Positions 22,013 through 35,900 of a stretch of DNA of 64,000 nucleotides are shown here, in pieces. Below the pieces are notes generated by a model that saw nothing but the letters and a program-made list of their open reading frames with translations, had not been told where the DNA came from and did no database searches. This stretch comes from Pleodorina starrii (Eukaryota; Chlorophyta; Chlorophyceae; Chlamydomonadales; Volvocaceae): contig BRXU01000004.1 of the NCBI GenBank assembly GCA_030267565.1, positions 601,001 through 665,000 on the forward strand, written 5' to 3'. The translations under genes were made by a program, and so were the position numbers. Positions within the stretch are counted from its first letter, which is position 1. The number at the start of each line of letters is the position of its first letter.

Positions 22013-23297
22013 GGGCGGGGCCCCAGCGCGAAGCGCCCAGGGGGGCCCCGCCCTGTAGGATTGCCCATGTCCGTGGGTTCTGGGTTCTGGGTTCTGGGAA
22101 GTAATTGGACAAGTCTAGACTTTCGGCCAACGGAAAGTCTGCAGAAGTAAAAGATTACATTCTTTATTGCACGGTAAATTTATTATTGGAACCCAACCTC
22201 GCATGAGTAAAAACCAGTTTGGCAGTCTCCATGGACCGAGGCCGAGGTCAAACCAACACCTCTCGGCCTATAATTAATTCCAGAAGATTCATCGTTCCTT
22301 AAGGTGGGATTCTGACATGACGGCGTGAAATGAATCTTCGTTTCGGCAAGCAACCAACTATGGGGGGCCCCGCCCTGTAGGATTGCCCATGTCCGTGTCT
22401 GGGTTCTGGGTTCTGGGAAGTAATTGGACAAGTGTAGACTTTCGGCCAACGGAAAGACTCCATAAGTAAGAGATTACATTCTTTATTGCACGGTAAATTT
22501 ATTATTGGAACCCAACATCGCATGAGTACAAACCAGTTTGGCAGTCTCCATGGACCGAGGCCGAGGTCAAACCATCACCTCTCGGCCTATAATTAATTCC
22601 AGAAGAGTCATCGTTCCTTAAGGTGGAATTCTGACATGACGGCGTGAAATGAATCTTCGTTTCGGAAACAAACTATGTTTGCATTGCGAACATTCTTCCC
22701 GCGACCACACCACAGCAGCTCTGCTAGCCGGTCCGATCGTCTTGACGCATATTGCTATTACAAAGGTTGCAAGGAGCAAACCATGAGGGGCAAACTGCTG
22801 GTTGTTGGACGCCAAGCCGCCGATGCACGCACGATGCAGCCCTATGCAGCGGTCTTCTGCGGGCCGCCCAACAAGTCCAGTCGGCAACCTAGGGGATGGA
22901 CTTCTACATTCCCTGTCCTAATGTTATAGCAGTCAAGCCTCCTCTACGGCGAATACCTCAGTAGCGAAGCCTGTGCACTCTCGTCGGCAACTGCACGTCG
23001 TCGCTACCCTCGCAAACAGTTCCGCTGTCCTTCTATTGGCAAGTCAGCCTGCGTGATGTGTAAATGATACACTCCATGTCTACTGTCAAGTAACTTCAGC
23101 CAATGCGCTGGCCGGAAGAGTTGCACAGTGCCGAGACGGCGCGCGATGCTAAACATGGGTCGGATTGCTGAAGCCGAAGGCATTTCAGATATAAAGCTCT
23201 GGCTGTCTATCAGCAGGAATGTCGACACTCTCACATTTCACGCCCTCGCCGCCCTAGCACTCAACTTAACCCGTACGGATTTAGTGGGGCCCCGCCC
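22013..23297. mobile_element. Terminal-inverted-repeat element with internal 322-bp tandem duplication
   Basis: The segment begins GGGCGGGGCCCCA and ends TGGGGCCCCGCCC, a perfect 13-bp inverted repeat, with TTTTT on both sides as a possible duplication. It interrupts the 5' flank of copy C at a point that is continuous in copies A, B and D. Inside, a roughly 322-bp unit starting GGGGGGCCCCGCCCTGTAGG occurs almost twice in tandem (from 22040 and from 22362). No transposase-like protein is seen, so it is probably non-autonomous. About 30 bp to the right (to about 23335) are also absent from other copies, so the exact boundary is uncertain. Confidence 0.6.
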
Positions 23298-23708
23298 TTT
23301 TTCCGGCTTCAAGGAAGCCGACACCAACCCCTTGTTGCCTCAGGGAATATTAATTTATCTCGACAAACGAGACCACGCGGCCAAAACCATCAGTTTCGGC
23401 TAAAACTCGCGACGCCCATGCTATGGAAACCGCCCGCCGTATGTACGTAAACCGCCGTACGAGTACGGAACACAATGCGAAACAGTTTTCACTTCTGAAG
23501 TGAAAGGCCCAGTTTAATCGTATATCAATTATCTCCAGACTTTGGCGCAGAAGCTAGTAACTTCTTTGCTCCCAAAGCCTCGTCGATAGTGAACACTGTC
23601 AACATCCAGTCCTTTTCTTCTTGCTGTTCTTTTTGCAATTTTCTCTTGCACCTACTTTATCGCCTCATCTATAAAAAGCCTTTCCTCGGCTGTTTCATCA
23701 TCATCACG

Positions 23709-25775
23709 ATGATTACCATTCGCGCTCAGCACGTCGTCGCAACGTGAGTGCATTTGCAAGCGCACCGGGTTTTGTCGCTCTGTATATATGCGGATGGCTG
23801 CGGCTTGCAGTTACTAGAAGCAGAATGGAGCGATTTGACACGCGAAAACTGCTGGGAGCGAGCCCCTTCGTTGATAAGGGCTTACTTGATTCATAGCGTG
23901 CATGTGCTTACGCGCCCCATCGGCCGCCTTGCTTTGGTTTTACATACGTACATACAGGACTTCGCGGGTCACATACCCCAAGGACATCGCCTTCAACGAC
24001 CGGTGTCTACTTCAGTGTGCCACCTTGTCAGCAAAGGCGGCGACAACGACCAACCAAACTGACGGCGGCGCACTGAAGCAGAGGTAGGATAGATGTGTTT
24101 TTCGTAAAGCCGACCGTCGGACGGCCCGCGGGCCACACACGCACGCACCAGCGGACTTGCGTGCGTGCGTGTGGATGCGGTAGCTAGGACAGATGGATCT
24201 ATTATTGAGGCAGGGGACGAAAGGCACTTCAAAGCCCATGCATGCATCAGCCTCCGCTCGTTGAGCCAGCCGGGTCGGGTAGGGTAGGGTCCAGTGCACC
24301 AACCTCGATATGCCTCTGCGCACGCACACCGCACATGCATCCGTTGCTTGGTGTCCTTCCACGCCTATCTACGTACCTCGACCGCCATCGTTACGCTCCG
24401 CTCGTTGCTGTGAACTAACCGACCTTCCCCTGCTGCCTGTCTGTGCTGCCTGTGCTGTGGTTCCTCGATCGCATGCAGACCCACGTTGCCCCTCGTGGTG
24501 TCAAGGTTGACTCTTCTTCAGACCCGCGGCCTCAAGCTCACCATCCCGCAGTCCGTCGAGGACACCCAGCAGCCGGTGAGTGCGTATATGTGTATGCGCG
24601 TGTAATGACAAGTAAGGCTCTGATAATGCTGGGCGGAGTCTTTTGCACCGTAATTTCAGCGCGTGCTTCCGGAGAACGCACAGCAGGCGAGGGCGAGCCA
24701 TGCATCCCTGTTTAAAGCGAGGGAGGGCAGCGGGTCGGCGGGGCGCGCGTGATCCTTCACCCTTACCTCCGCTACGGCAGCTTGTCGTTTATTTCGGCAC
24801 GCGACTGTAACTAGCTAGGGAATATGCCCCATCAGCGTCTCGCGATTGACGTTGTCCTCGGCACAAGCTATTTGCCCTGCTGGATCATGTCGTCTTACGT
24901 ATACGTGCGTGTGCCCATTCTCTCGCCCGCCGCCCATGCATGCATGCAGGATGTTTGCTCTCCGGCTGATTCGGTCTCGAGCAGCAGTTTCCCGAGTCCC
25001 GTGTGGAGAAAGGAGTCGCCGCGCGCACCCACGAGGGAGCTGCGCCAACAGGAGACGAGGCCCTCGACGGCCGGCGGTGCGGTGTGTCCCGACTGGGGGA
25101 TTGCGCATCAGTTTGCGCAGCTCCCCACTGCGGCTGCTGCCGAGGGCTGTGGCCAACTGGTGCGGCCCGCCGCCCGGCCCCAGCAGGCCGCCGCCGCCGA
25201 GCCTACCGCGCCGCCGCCGCCGCCGCCAGCCATCAGCAGCGCTGCCGCTGTCGTCGCTGCTGTTGTCGCCAGCCCGCCCGCAGCGGGCCGAGCGGCTGGT
25301 GGGTCAGCTGGGTCAGCACTGGGAGAAGGAGGCGAGGACCTCGGCGGGTCTGTCCATGGGCGCTCCCGAGGTGTGCGCCTCACCGCGCAGCGCCGCAGAG
25401 TGCCGTCTGGAGCTGACCCGGGTGGAGGTGGAGTGGGAGCCGGAAGAGGAGGCGGAGGAGGAGGCGGAGGAGGAGGAGGAGGACGAAGAGGAGGTGGAGG
25501 CGGAGGTGGCGGAGGAGGAGGAGGAGGAGTCTGATGACATCGCGTCCCCGGCTGTCTGCTGCCGCTCGGTGGCCCACAGCAGCGTCCAGCTCTCGGACTC
25601 GTTGTGTGTGGAGCCGGAGGAGCAGCCGGGTGGCGCCGAGCTGCTGGCGGCGGCGGAGAGCGGCAGCAGCCGGACCAAGGCCGCCAAGAGCGCTGTCCGC
25701 AAGCTGCGGTCCAAGATTGCTTCGCGCATCAAGGCCGCTGTCCGCGCCTGCGTGCTGCGCCACCTGATGATGTAG
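23709..25775 (+). pseudogene. Array gene copy C: exon 5 acceptor and terminal-exon frame damaged
   Basis: Exons: 23709-23743, 23958-24083, 24479-24575, 24660-24748, exon 5 of 37 nt near 24860-24896, and 24950-25775. Exons 1-5 keep frame. The exon 5 acceptor reads CTCGG where A, B and D have CTCAG. The terminal exon is 826 nt, not divisible by three: near 25270-25285 (GCCAGCCCGCCCGCAGCGGG) the frame changes relative to copies A and B, so the acidic region and basic tail fall out of frame. The second residue is changed by GCC to ACC in exon 1 (MITIRAQ). Confidence 0.65.
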
Positions 25776-25789
25776 ACGGATGGATGCTA

Positions 25790-28700
25790 TGGGCGGGATA
25801 GATGTGTCTTAGGGTTAGGGGGGAGGGGACGGAACACGCACCCTACCGTCGAACGTAGATGTATGGGGTTATTATGAGTACGATTCCGTCCGCCGGAGCT
25901 GGCCGGTGACGAGAATAAATATGGAAAGGGGGCAAATGGATGCGTGTATGGAGTGAATGATCAGTTATCGTAACGTGCAACAGATCTATGAAGTAATAAG
26001 GGGAGCCAAGCGGCGGGTTCTAGCTATACGAAGGTGCAGTGATTGGCCGCTGCGTGCGTGTTCTGAACATGCGCGGCAAGGGTAGATGTGTTCGTTGAAC
26101 GTGTTACTGGACAGTGAACATGCAACGAATGAATGAACGACGGCCGCCATGCGGCAGGTATTATTATATGGTTAGTACGTGCGCGTGGCCACCATACACG
26201 AGACTGCCAAGCGGAATTATTCGTTAGCTGCAATCCGGCCCCGCCCATCCAGCGCCGTTAGCTGGTTGTGCGGACAGACGACGGGCGCGCCGACAATCGA
26301 GCGATGGGTTTCTCATCCGTCCATGCTGTTGCTTCTGCTGCGCGCGTGCGGCGGCCCGTCGTACTTTCCCTTCCATCCGCGCGCAGTGCGGCGAAGTCCA
26401 TACACGGCAAAGCAAACTCATTTGCCGTAGAATCCGTCGTCATCAAGTGAATGAATGAATAGGGAGTTGTTGCTTGCTGGGCAGCGGGCGCAGCCTGTAG
26501 GGTGCTTGCGTGCTTGTAAACATGTGCGCGCCGTTTGACTTGGTTTCCGGCTTTGATGGGCTCTATCTCTATCTGCTGCATGGGAACGGGCCGACGGTGA
26601 ATGGCTGCTGCTGCTTGTTTCGACGTACGCAATGTAAACCCATTAGTGCGCTACCATGCATCGATTCTCTCGCTGGCCACGCACTTCTCCGTACACACCG
26701 CACACCCGCAACGTAAACGAATGTCAGCCCAGCAGCATCGCCGTACGTAGCTGCATGACCAACATCCGTCGCCCATGCATTCGTTGTTTCTGCTGTTGTG
26801 GAGCCCTACATGCCGCGTCGTCGGCGCCCCTTGCTATGCTTGCTTGGCGCTCATCAGCCTTGGGAGGCGGATATGCCGTTGGTGTGGTCAGTAATATATA
26901 TCCCGGCGGTCCAGTAGCAGAACCGTCGTCTGGTAGCCATATTGCCCTGGCTGGCTGAAAGTTAGGCAGGCGCAGCCGCTCGCTCCGAAACCAGCGAAAA
27001 ATGTGCGGCAACGAACCTGGCAACTCCTGAGGCAATCCTTACTGCAAAGCGCTTGTCAACTTACTCAAGATAGATCATTGCGTTGCTTGACAGCTTTTAA
27101 CTGCTTCCGGAACGATAGATATTAATCGCAGTTCCACTGGCGCCTTTCGAAATGAGGACACGGCCTAACGTTCTCCGACAATGCAACTGGTGCTTCCTAA
27201 AATTTCTCCTCACTTTTTCGTAAGCGATCGAGGGCCTCGGAGGGAATGGCCAAAGTGGAGTGAGGCGGTGCCTTCGCGTTCCAACAGGACGCACGCCAGG
27301 AGGTGCGTGGATGGATCGATCGATCGTGACAACAACTTGGGTTAATTATAATGATATGATTACGTTCGCTTGCGTGGGACGTGCGTTCACAATCAAGTAG
27401 TAAGGCCTGCTGCCGAGAGCGCCGTCCGAGGCGACGGACGCACGATGACAGCTTCGCGGTTGCCACAGCGTCTGTCAGCAATACAATTACATAAGGCCCA
27501 CGCAGCTGTAACGAGATTCAGCTGCAAGTAAGGCGCCCTTCGTTCTGGTGTTTGGTGCTGTTCCACGTCGTCATATACATGCAGGCACGCACGCACCTGC
27601 CCGAAACCCTGCCTGTCAACCCCTCGATCGCTTCATCCCCGCCACCTCCATCCCCCACCCCCCCGCACCGTTTTCATCCAAGTTCGCGCGCTCCCGGCGC
27701 GGCAACTTGCCGCGCGACACATACATACATGAAAGAAGATAGCTAGATGTGCTGGCTTCTCAACCGACAAGGATGCTGACAGCTAATAATGCATGAGCCG
27801 CCCTAGCTAATACGAGCAATACATGCGCTGCTGCTGGATGGCCGCGCGCTGGACGGATGGCGGGCGGCAAGGTGGTATACGTGCGTGTGGGCATCATCAA
27901 CCCACTGCCGCCTATCTAGCTACCCTACCTGCTGCTGGCGTGACGCGACGTGGGCTTTCTCAGGTGCGATGCATGTCATCAGGCTGCGAAACCGAACGAA
28001 GGCTAGCGTAGGTCAAAGCTAGCGGCCTTGGCAATGCAGTTGGTACGGACGTGTTGAGGGGGAGGATCAGGGGGTGGATAGGATGGATAGGATGGATGGG
28101 GATGAGGGGGGGTGCGAACTGATGGGATGGGGAGCGAGCGATCGAACGAACGAACCTAGGGAGCGGAGGGCGCGCGGGCGACTGGGGCACGCATAATAAG
28201 GATCCGTGCGTGGAGACTTTCACGGGGGAGGGTGGGTTTCAGGGGGCTTGTGGTCCATGTCGAGAAAGACGACGCGGCATTTGCGGTATCGATATACGGT
28301 ATGCAGGTGCCGCGAGGTGTCTTGATTGGCGCGCTCCGCTTTGCTTCACCTGGCCTGCGTGCCTGCGCGCATGCAAAGCAATGCCGGTCTCATCCCTTGC
28401 GTTCTTTTCGCTTCATGAACAATTTATCTCGACAAAAGAGATCACGCGGCCAAAACCATCAGTTTCAGCTAAAACTCGTGACGCCCATGCTATGAAAACC
28501 GCCCGCCGTATGTACGTAAACCGCCGTACGAGTACGGAACACAATGCGAAACAGTTTCCACTTCTGAAGTGAAATGCCCAGTTTAATTGTATATCAATTA
28601 TCTCCAGACTTTGGCGCAGAAGTTCCTAACTTCTTTCCTCCCAAAGCCTCGTCGATACAGTGAACACTACTGTCACCATCCAGTCCTTTTCTTCTTGCTG

Positions 28701-29510
28701 TTCTTTTTGTAATTTTCTCTTGCACCTACATTATCGCCTCATCTGTAAAAAGCCTTTCCTCGGCTGTTTCATCATCATCACGATGATTGCCATTCGCGCT
28801 CAGCACGTCGTCGCAACGTGAGTCCGTTTGCAAGCGAGCGCACCGGCGGGTTTTGTCGCTCTGTATATATGCGGATGGCTGCGGTTTGCAGTTACTAGAA
28901 GCAGAATGGAGCGATTTGACACGCAAAAACTGGGAGCGAGCCCCTTACTTGATTCATAGCATGTGCTTACGCGCTCCATCGGCCGCCTCGCGTTGGTTTT
29001 TCATACGTACAGGACTTCGCGGGTCACATACCCCAAGGACATCGCCTTCAATGACCGGTGTCTACTTCAGTGTGCCACCTTGTCTGCAAAGGCGGCGACA
29101 ACGACCAACCAAACTGACGGCGGCGCACAGCGGCAGAGGTAGGAGAGATGTGGTTTCGTAAGGAAGGCCGACCGTCGGACGGCTCGCGGACCACACACAC
29201 ACGCACCAGCGGACTTACTTACGTGCGTGCGTGCGTGCGTGCGGGAGGATACGGTAGGACGGATGGATCGACTGAGGCAGGGGACGAAAGGCACTGCAAA
29301 GAACATCCAGTGCACCAACCTCGATATGCCACGCTCTGATATGCTGCGCATGCACGCACGTCGCACATCCCTTGTTTGATGTCCTTCCCCGCCTACGTAC
29401 CTCGACCGCCATCGTTACGCTCCGCTCGTTGCTGTGAACTAACCGACCTTCTCCTGCTGCCTGCTGCCTGTGCTGTGGTTCCTCGATCGCATGCAGGCCC
29501 ACGTTGCCCC
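25790..29510 (+). repeat. Segmental duplicate: C-to-D junction block matching 12957-17480
   Basis: This is the uninterrupted counterpart of the A-to-B junction block. It retains the empty site of SINE 2 and lacks the tRNA-like insert of copy B, so it shows the pre-insertion state. Confidence 0.7.
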
Positions 29511-29903
29511 TCGTGGTGTCAAGGTTGACTCTCCAGACCCGCGGCCTCAAGCTCACCATCCCCCAGTCCGTCGAGGACACCCAGCAGCCGGTGAGTGCAT
29601 GCGTGCGTGTGTACGTATGTGCGCGTGTGATAACAAGGCTCTGATTATGCTGTGAGGAGTCTTTTGGGCGAGCCACCCGGTTTGGAGCGACGGAGGGCAG
29701 CGGGGCGGCGGGGCGCGCGTGATCTTTCACCCCGCCCTACCTCCGCTGCGACAGTGTATTTGTCGTTTATATCGGCACGCGACTGTAACTAGCTATCCTA
29801 GGGAACATGCCCCATCAGCGCCCCGCCGCGATTGACGTTGTCCTCAGCACAAGCTATTTACCCTGCTGGCTCATGTCGTCTAACGTATACGTGCGTGTGC
29901 CCA

Positions 29904-32900
29904 CACGCTTAATATGCTGTAAGCGAAGACACAAGGCCACACCGGACGACCCGGCAAAGTGTGCCTAGGCCGTATGGAAATCAGCAGCTTTTGCTGCTTT
30001 GTTCTCCTACTGTTAACGCACACAAGGGCGCATGCCAATGTCCTGACGATCTGGACCTCGTTGACGGATTGCCCCCTCATACCTGACCTGGCACGCTCCT
30101 CGGGCTCAGCCCGAGGATGCGGGGCTTGCGAAGTACACCAGGTCCCTGAGGGAATAAGGCCGAGGAACCAATTCCAGATTTCGGACGCGCATTGCAACTG
30201 CCCGCCGCAAAATTTTGAAATCAGACCGTCCAAACCCCAAACGGCGTTATACAACGTCACAGCTTTGTTTTCGCACTTCAACGGAGCAGCGCGTGCTGGA
30301 GATTGGCAACTTTGTCAGCCATCGGACAACACAGAAATGTCGCGCCAACGCCACAAGAAGCCACCGGACCTCATGAGCTTGGTCACCTACTCCTGCTGGA
30401 ATAACAGGCCACCTGACACACAATCCGGGCCCCTGTGCGGAATGCTCAACCATCCAAACTTCTGTCCTCTTCTGCTGGATGGCGACCCTTCGCCTTCCGG
30501 CAACAATGGTAATACGTCGCAAATTCCTCTTACAGAATCCTTCTTCAAAATAATACCCTGCTTCAAAACCTACGAGCTCGCAGATAACTTTCTGGACGTA
30601 TGTACCTCACGTTTGGAACGTGGCGACCAACGCCATGAACGCACCCAAATCAGCAAAACGACCATCTGCAATCTTACCTTCAGTCTCTACCAAATATTCT
30701 CAAGCAGAAGGCAAAGTGCCCACCTCCCAAGGTCAATACGAGAAAACTACGAAGAGAGTACGGGACGTGTACAGGAAGCAAACGACAGAAACACATTTGC
30801 ATACCAACAGGCATACCAACAAGCACAACTTATAAAACGAATACTGCCAATTAATGAAGAACCCGTCACCACAACCGGACACAACGTCACTCGCCAACCC
30901 CCACAAACTCTATTGTCCGTCGGACGCACGAGTTTCCTGCCTCATCACACTACACACACATCTAACAAATATAACACCTACTTCAGTGAAGCAGTTGGAC
31001 ATCTCGACAACAAAAATGACCACTGGATACAGCGGCTATCGTACCGTACCAGAGTGGATGAGAAGCTGGGTAATACCGAGCTCCTTGACGCAAAACACCG
31101 CTCAAACCATACCACAATAAACATAAACATACCCTTCTCGCAAAGCTACTGTTACAACCCTGTGCAGACGCACCAACGCTTTACACCAAAAATGGCGGGT
31201 AACCAGGCGTCTCGGGCGAAAGCATGCTGGACGCGATGTGAGATTCCCATGCAGCTGCCTGGCATTCAGAATGGCTCCGTGGCCTCCTTGAACCTGATCC
31301 CAGAGAAGCTCCGCGCCTCGGCGGCGGCCAGTCTCTTCGACCGCAAGCCGAACCAGATCAGCCAGCCCAACCTCGATTTAGTTTATAACAAAAGGGAAAT
31401 GGCTGGCACGAAGCCACCCCTCCAGCAGGCACATGCCAGCGGAGCTACTGTCGGCATGAATGTGACCAACCAGGACAGCCCCTATGCCGCTGGCTCCTGG
31501 CGTGGCGAAGACAGTGCTGAATCCCCCATGGTCTTGGGCGGACTGGCCCCTCTCGACACCGCGACGATTGACCTGCTGGCAATGATGATGGGTAAGACTG
31601 GAAATAGCAACCCTGCTGCTTGGCCGCCAACTGAATATCATAGCTATGCGCAGCGGGTGTCACAACCTAGTTCTAGATGGAAACTACCCAGCAGCACACA
31701 CCTGACATGTGCAATACAGCAAGCCACTGATGAATACATCAATCACACAGAATGGTCCAGCCCCACTGCCCAACAGACTACAATCATACCCCAAACACCC
31801 TCCCATGATAAACCCCCCACAAGGTGGACAGCTAACTGGAGGCTGGAGGACCCTAGCGGCCAGGACGAAAGGATGTGGACCTGCCTGTGGACCGGCAATA
31901 TTGGAGAGGACTCACAGCTAGCGGCATGTCGGAAAGTCGGATGGAGAGAGCAAAGTTGGTGCGTTGATGGTGCTTACCCCAATTGCACGAGGAACAGACA
32001 AGGAGAAGCCCCTGTTAAGGATCTGCATCCCAAAACTAGTTATCCTGACTGGGCCGATCCTAGAAAGATAGCATCCCAGGCGATATGTACAGCCGCTGAC
32101 CCGATGAAGGCGGTAATTACCTACTTGGCCCAACTAGCTAGAATTGTTTGCCAATGCCTAATGCTCTATGCCCGTCTGGTACCATGGGTTCTGGCGTCCC
32201 TGCCCGTGATGGGGACAGCTTGCCATCTCATCAACACAACGCTGTCCAAAGCGTTGCTACCACCCAAAAAGGCAATACCCAGATACACCCTGTACGTACT
32301 AAGTCTTGGGTCAGCTATTTACCCAATACCAATGCTTGCATGCATTACCCCATTAGCTGCACTTAGTGCAGCCCTCTGCGCAGCATCGATCATCCTAACC
32401 GCCGGGATAATGTGGGCAATTCTGACTGCTACTAATCTCCTCATACCAATCATCAGCCAGCTGAAAACAATAAAGCAGATAACCACACACCCCTGCCCTG
32501 AACTTGTGCTACTATGCCACCTCATCAACGGCACCCGCTACATAGCTATACTGGCATGCCTAACGGATCCCTTGCACTTCCTACTGCATAGACTGCAAGC
32601 ATTCGAAATTAAAATCCTCGTCATCACTGCCCTCTCCATCAAGTTCCGCACACAAAAACACACAGCGTGTCTAACTGCTGCAATCACCATGCTCTCAGTG
32701 ATGGGCCAAATCAGACAGAACGAAGAGGCGGTCGCGCTCCTTGCCATTGCCCTGAAGGCTGGCCTCCCAACCCTTCTGAAATTCGCAACTACAGACAAAA
32801 TAAGGGCAAACCCCGAGACTGCCAAACGGGCAGCACCAGCGAAAAACAAAGGACACCAGTGCAGGACTGGCAACAATGCACGTCGACTGAAAAAACGGCA

Positions 32901-35900
32901 TCCCCATAATTCGCACAGACCGACACGCGCACACCCACCACATGGGTACTGGGACAGACGGAAAATAGGGGGAGACACACCTGTCGAACAAGAACATCAG
33001 GATCCCATGGAACATGGGCAAGGGGCCCCTAATCCGATACCATGGCCACTGCCCCGCCCAAGTATCAATGGAAGCGGACCAATCCACCACGAGCAACAAC
33101 GAAGGCAATTCTGCCAAGTACACGCCCTCAACAATCTCATTGGGGGACATTACCTCAACCCGGAGCACGTGCTGGAATACTGCATACGCTTAGATGACCA
33201 CCTACAAGCCACTAATCACCCTAGCCGCGCCCTATGGCGCGAAACATTCAACAGACACACAGGCGCCTTCACGACGCTAGCAATAAACCACTACCTACGC
33301 TACAATGTATATCTCACCTCACAAGACCCGACAAAGCAGTTTCTTGCCCTTATAAGTGCACCACGCGCACTGTCCTCGGGCAATGCTGTGAGGAGACGTG
33401 CCCTCCCCGCACTGCCACCTTTGGCAGCCCAATACGGATTCGTACTGCAGATGTCCGGACGCCCTCACGCTGTATGCGTGAAACGAATCGGGGATACCTG
33501 GCATCTTATCGACTCGGAACACGTGCAATCAAAACTACTAAAGACACAAGTGGACTGGCAAGAGTTACAGGGCGGCGTTCAGTACCTCGATAGCGTTGAC
33601 ATTCTCGCCACCACCAACATGGCAAACGAGCTTAAGGAGGTTTTACCACCACCAGGATGGCCGGCAGCCCGACACCCAGCGGTCAGGATCGAGGAACCAC
33701 TGGGAGACACCCCAGGAGCTACCGCCCCCAGCGACCTGCAACAAAATGCACCTCCCGAAAATTTGGAAGCGGGAGCTCACACAGCACAAATCAGAGATGC
33801 AGCCGTCAACCCACAAATTCACCCAATCGAGGAACCAGCGGTTCTCAGAACATACGCCATGGCCGTCCAGAGGGGTCTTCCCGCCCATGCCACAACAACT
33901 GTCCCACGGCAAGATACCCGGCCCCAAACCCTACAGGCTAACGCGAACCGACCGGCGGCGGCCCTTGTGCAACCGCTGCCTGCTGACACTGAGATGCCGC
34001 TAGCGCAACCACATGACCTCACGGCCCCTAACAACGCAAACATCGAAGCACCACGGCGCACCACTGAAAGATGCAACCCTGCGGCAATGCAAACCATACA
34101 AGAGCGCGCAGGCGACAAAATCAAGATGGGACGGAAAAGACGCCACAAAATAGACGACACCCAAACCACCATTCTGGAAGCCTTCCAACGACAGAAACAT
34201 AGAAGACCAGGGGCCCCCCTTGAGCCTAACTACAATGCTGAGGCCGGACAAGCTGGCACCTCCCCGCAACCCGAGCAAAGTCCGCTGCAAACGACAGGCA
34301 CCACGTCACATCGTTACTTACACGTTGTCACACACAACGTGAGAGGCTTACAAGGACACCTATACGATGTTCTCTGCAATACACTTGACTGGAGGGCGGA
34401 TATCCTTGTACTTACCGAAACAAAGCTCGGCAAATGCGGCCTAAACGGCCGGATGAAGATGCATTTCCCCGGTTACCATGCCTGGGGCAGCACATTCCCC
34501 AACAAAAAGAACAAGTTGGGACAACCGGCTCCCGTAAGGCAAGCAGGAGTCGTGATTGCTATCTCGGATAGGTTTGCATCGGCCGGAAGCGCTACATGTG
34601 AGCAGCATCCACGTAACCTGCAAGGATACGTATGCCACTGCACCGTATGCACTCCGCATAGCACAACCCTACACATCATAGGCGTTTACACGCCAGAACT
34701 GACATCTACACGCAAGTCCATATACAAATATTGTGCGGACGTACTCACGCATGCAGACAACCATAAGGAGCATGTGATTATAGCTGGAGATTTTAATGCT
34801 GCCCTGCAAGCTGCTGACAGATCCACTGCGACCCTCGACGCGGATGACGTCTGCCACCGCACCTTTGTGTCCGAAAACAACCTGAAACCCCTAACCCCGC
34901 TCATAGCTGCGGAAGGACGGCAATACACCTATCGCCAGTTCAAAAACGGCTCCATCGCGCATGAAAGCCGAATCGATGACATCCTATGCAATAAGATCCT
35001 CACAACAAGATTAGACCTCTACAAGATAACGTCCGGAGTCTCAGCATATGAGACAGTTACCGTGCCCGGAGGCCACTTCGACCACAAACCTCTTCACGGA
35101 AGAATGCCCATTGAAGCTGTCCGACTATTTGACTGCCCCACCTCAGCAGCGCATAACCCAAATACCGCCGACACCACACCTACCTCAACAAAATGGCAAA
35201 CCGTCAAACTACCAATCACAAAATCCACTTTGGATACAGTGAGGGAGACGCTCGAAAACGAACTAGCCTCAGACATGGCACAATTACATGACCGACTTCA
35301 GCCTGCTCTGACGGCTGTAACTGCTGCCCTAACAGAAGAGGACGGAACCGGTAGAAGTGCAGCCCTCCGCTTGCGTGAACTGCGGAGTCACCCGGATGTC
35401 AGCCAAACCAACGTTACCAGCTGTGCGGAAGATCTACAGCAAATCTTAACGCACGCTCTCGACACACTCCTGAGTCACTGCGAGCACAAGCCCCCACGAA
35501 CTGGAAAACTACACGCAACCAGGGTCGTGGGACGTAAGGTCAAACAGCTCCACCACGAGCACAGGAAGGTAAAATCGGAGCTCGAGCAAATCTATCGGCG
35601 GACCAAGGAACTAGGCATCGAAATACCAACCTACACAACCGATACCAACCCAGCCGAAATGCAGGATACCGCTGCCGGGGAGGCTGTGAGAAACACAGTT
35701 GAGCCCACACCCGAAAACGTAACGGCACTCTCTCCCAATACAGGAGGTCAACACGTGGCACAGCCTACACAAAACGAAAAAGACACAATACGGCAGGAAC
35801 CCACGCCTGCTGCGGCGCAGGCAATAGGCCCCATGGAAATAGATGACATGAACGACAAAAACACCGCCCCATCGCGTATAACCACTGGAAGCCCCGATAA

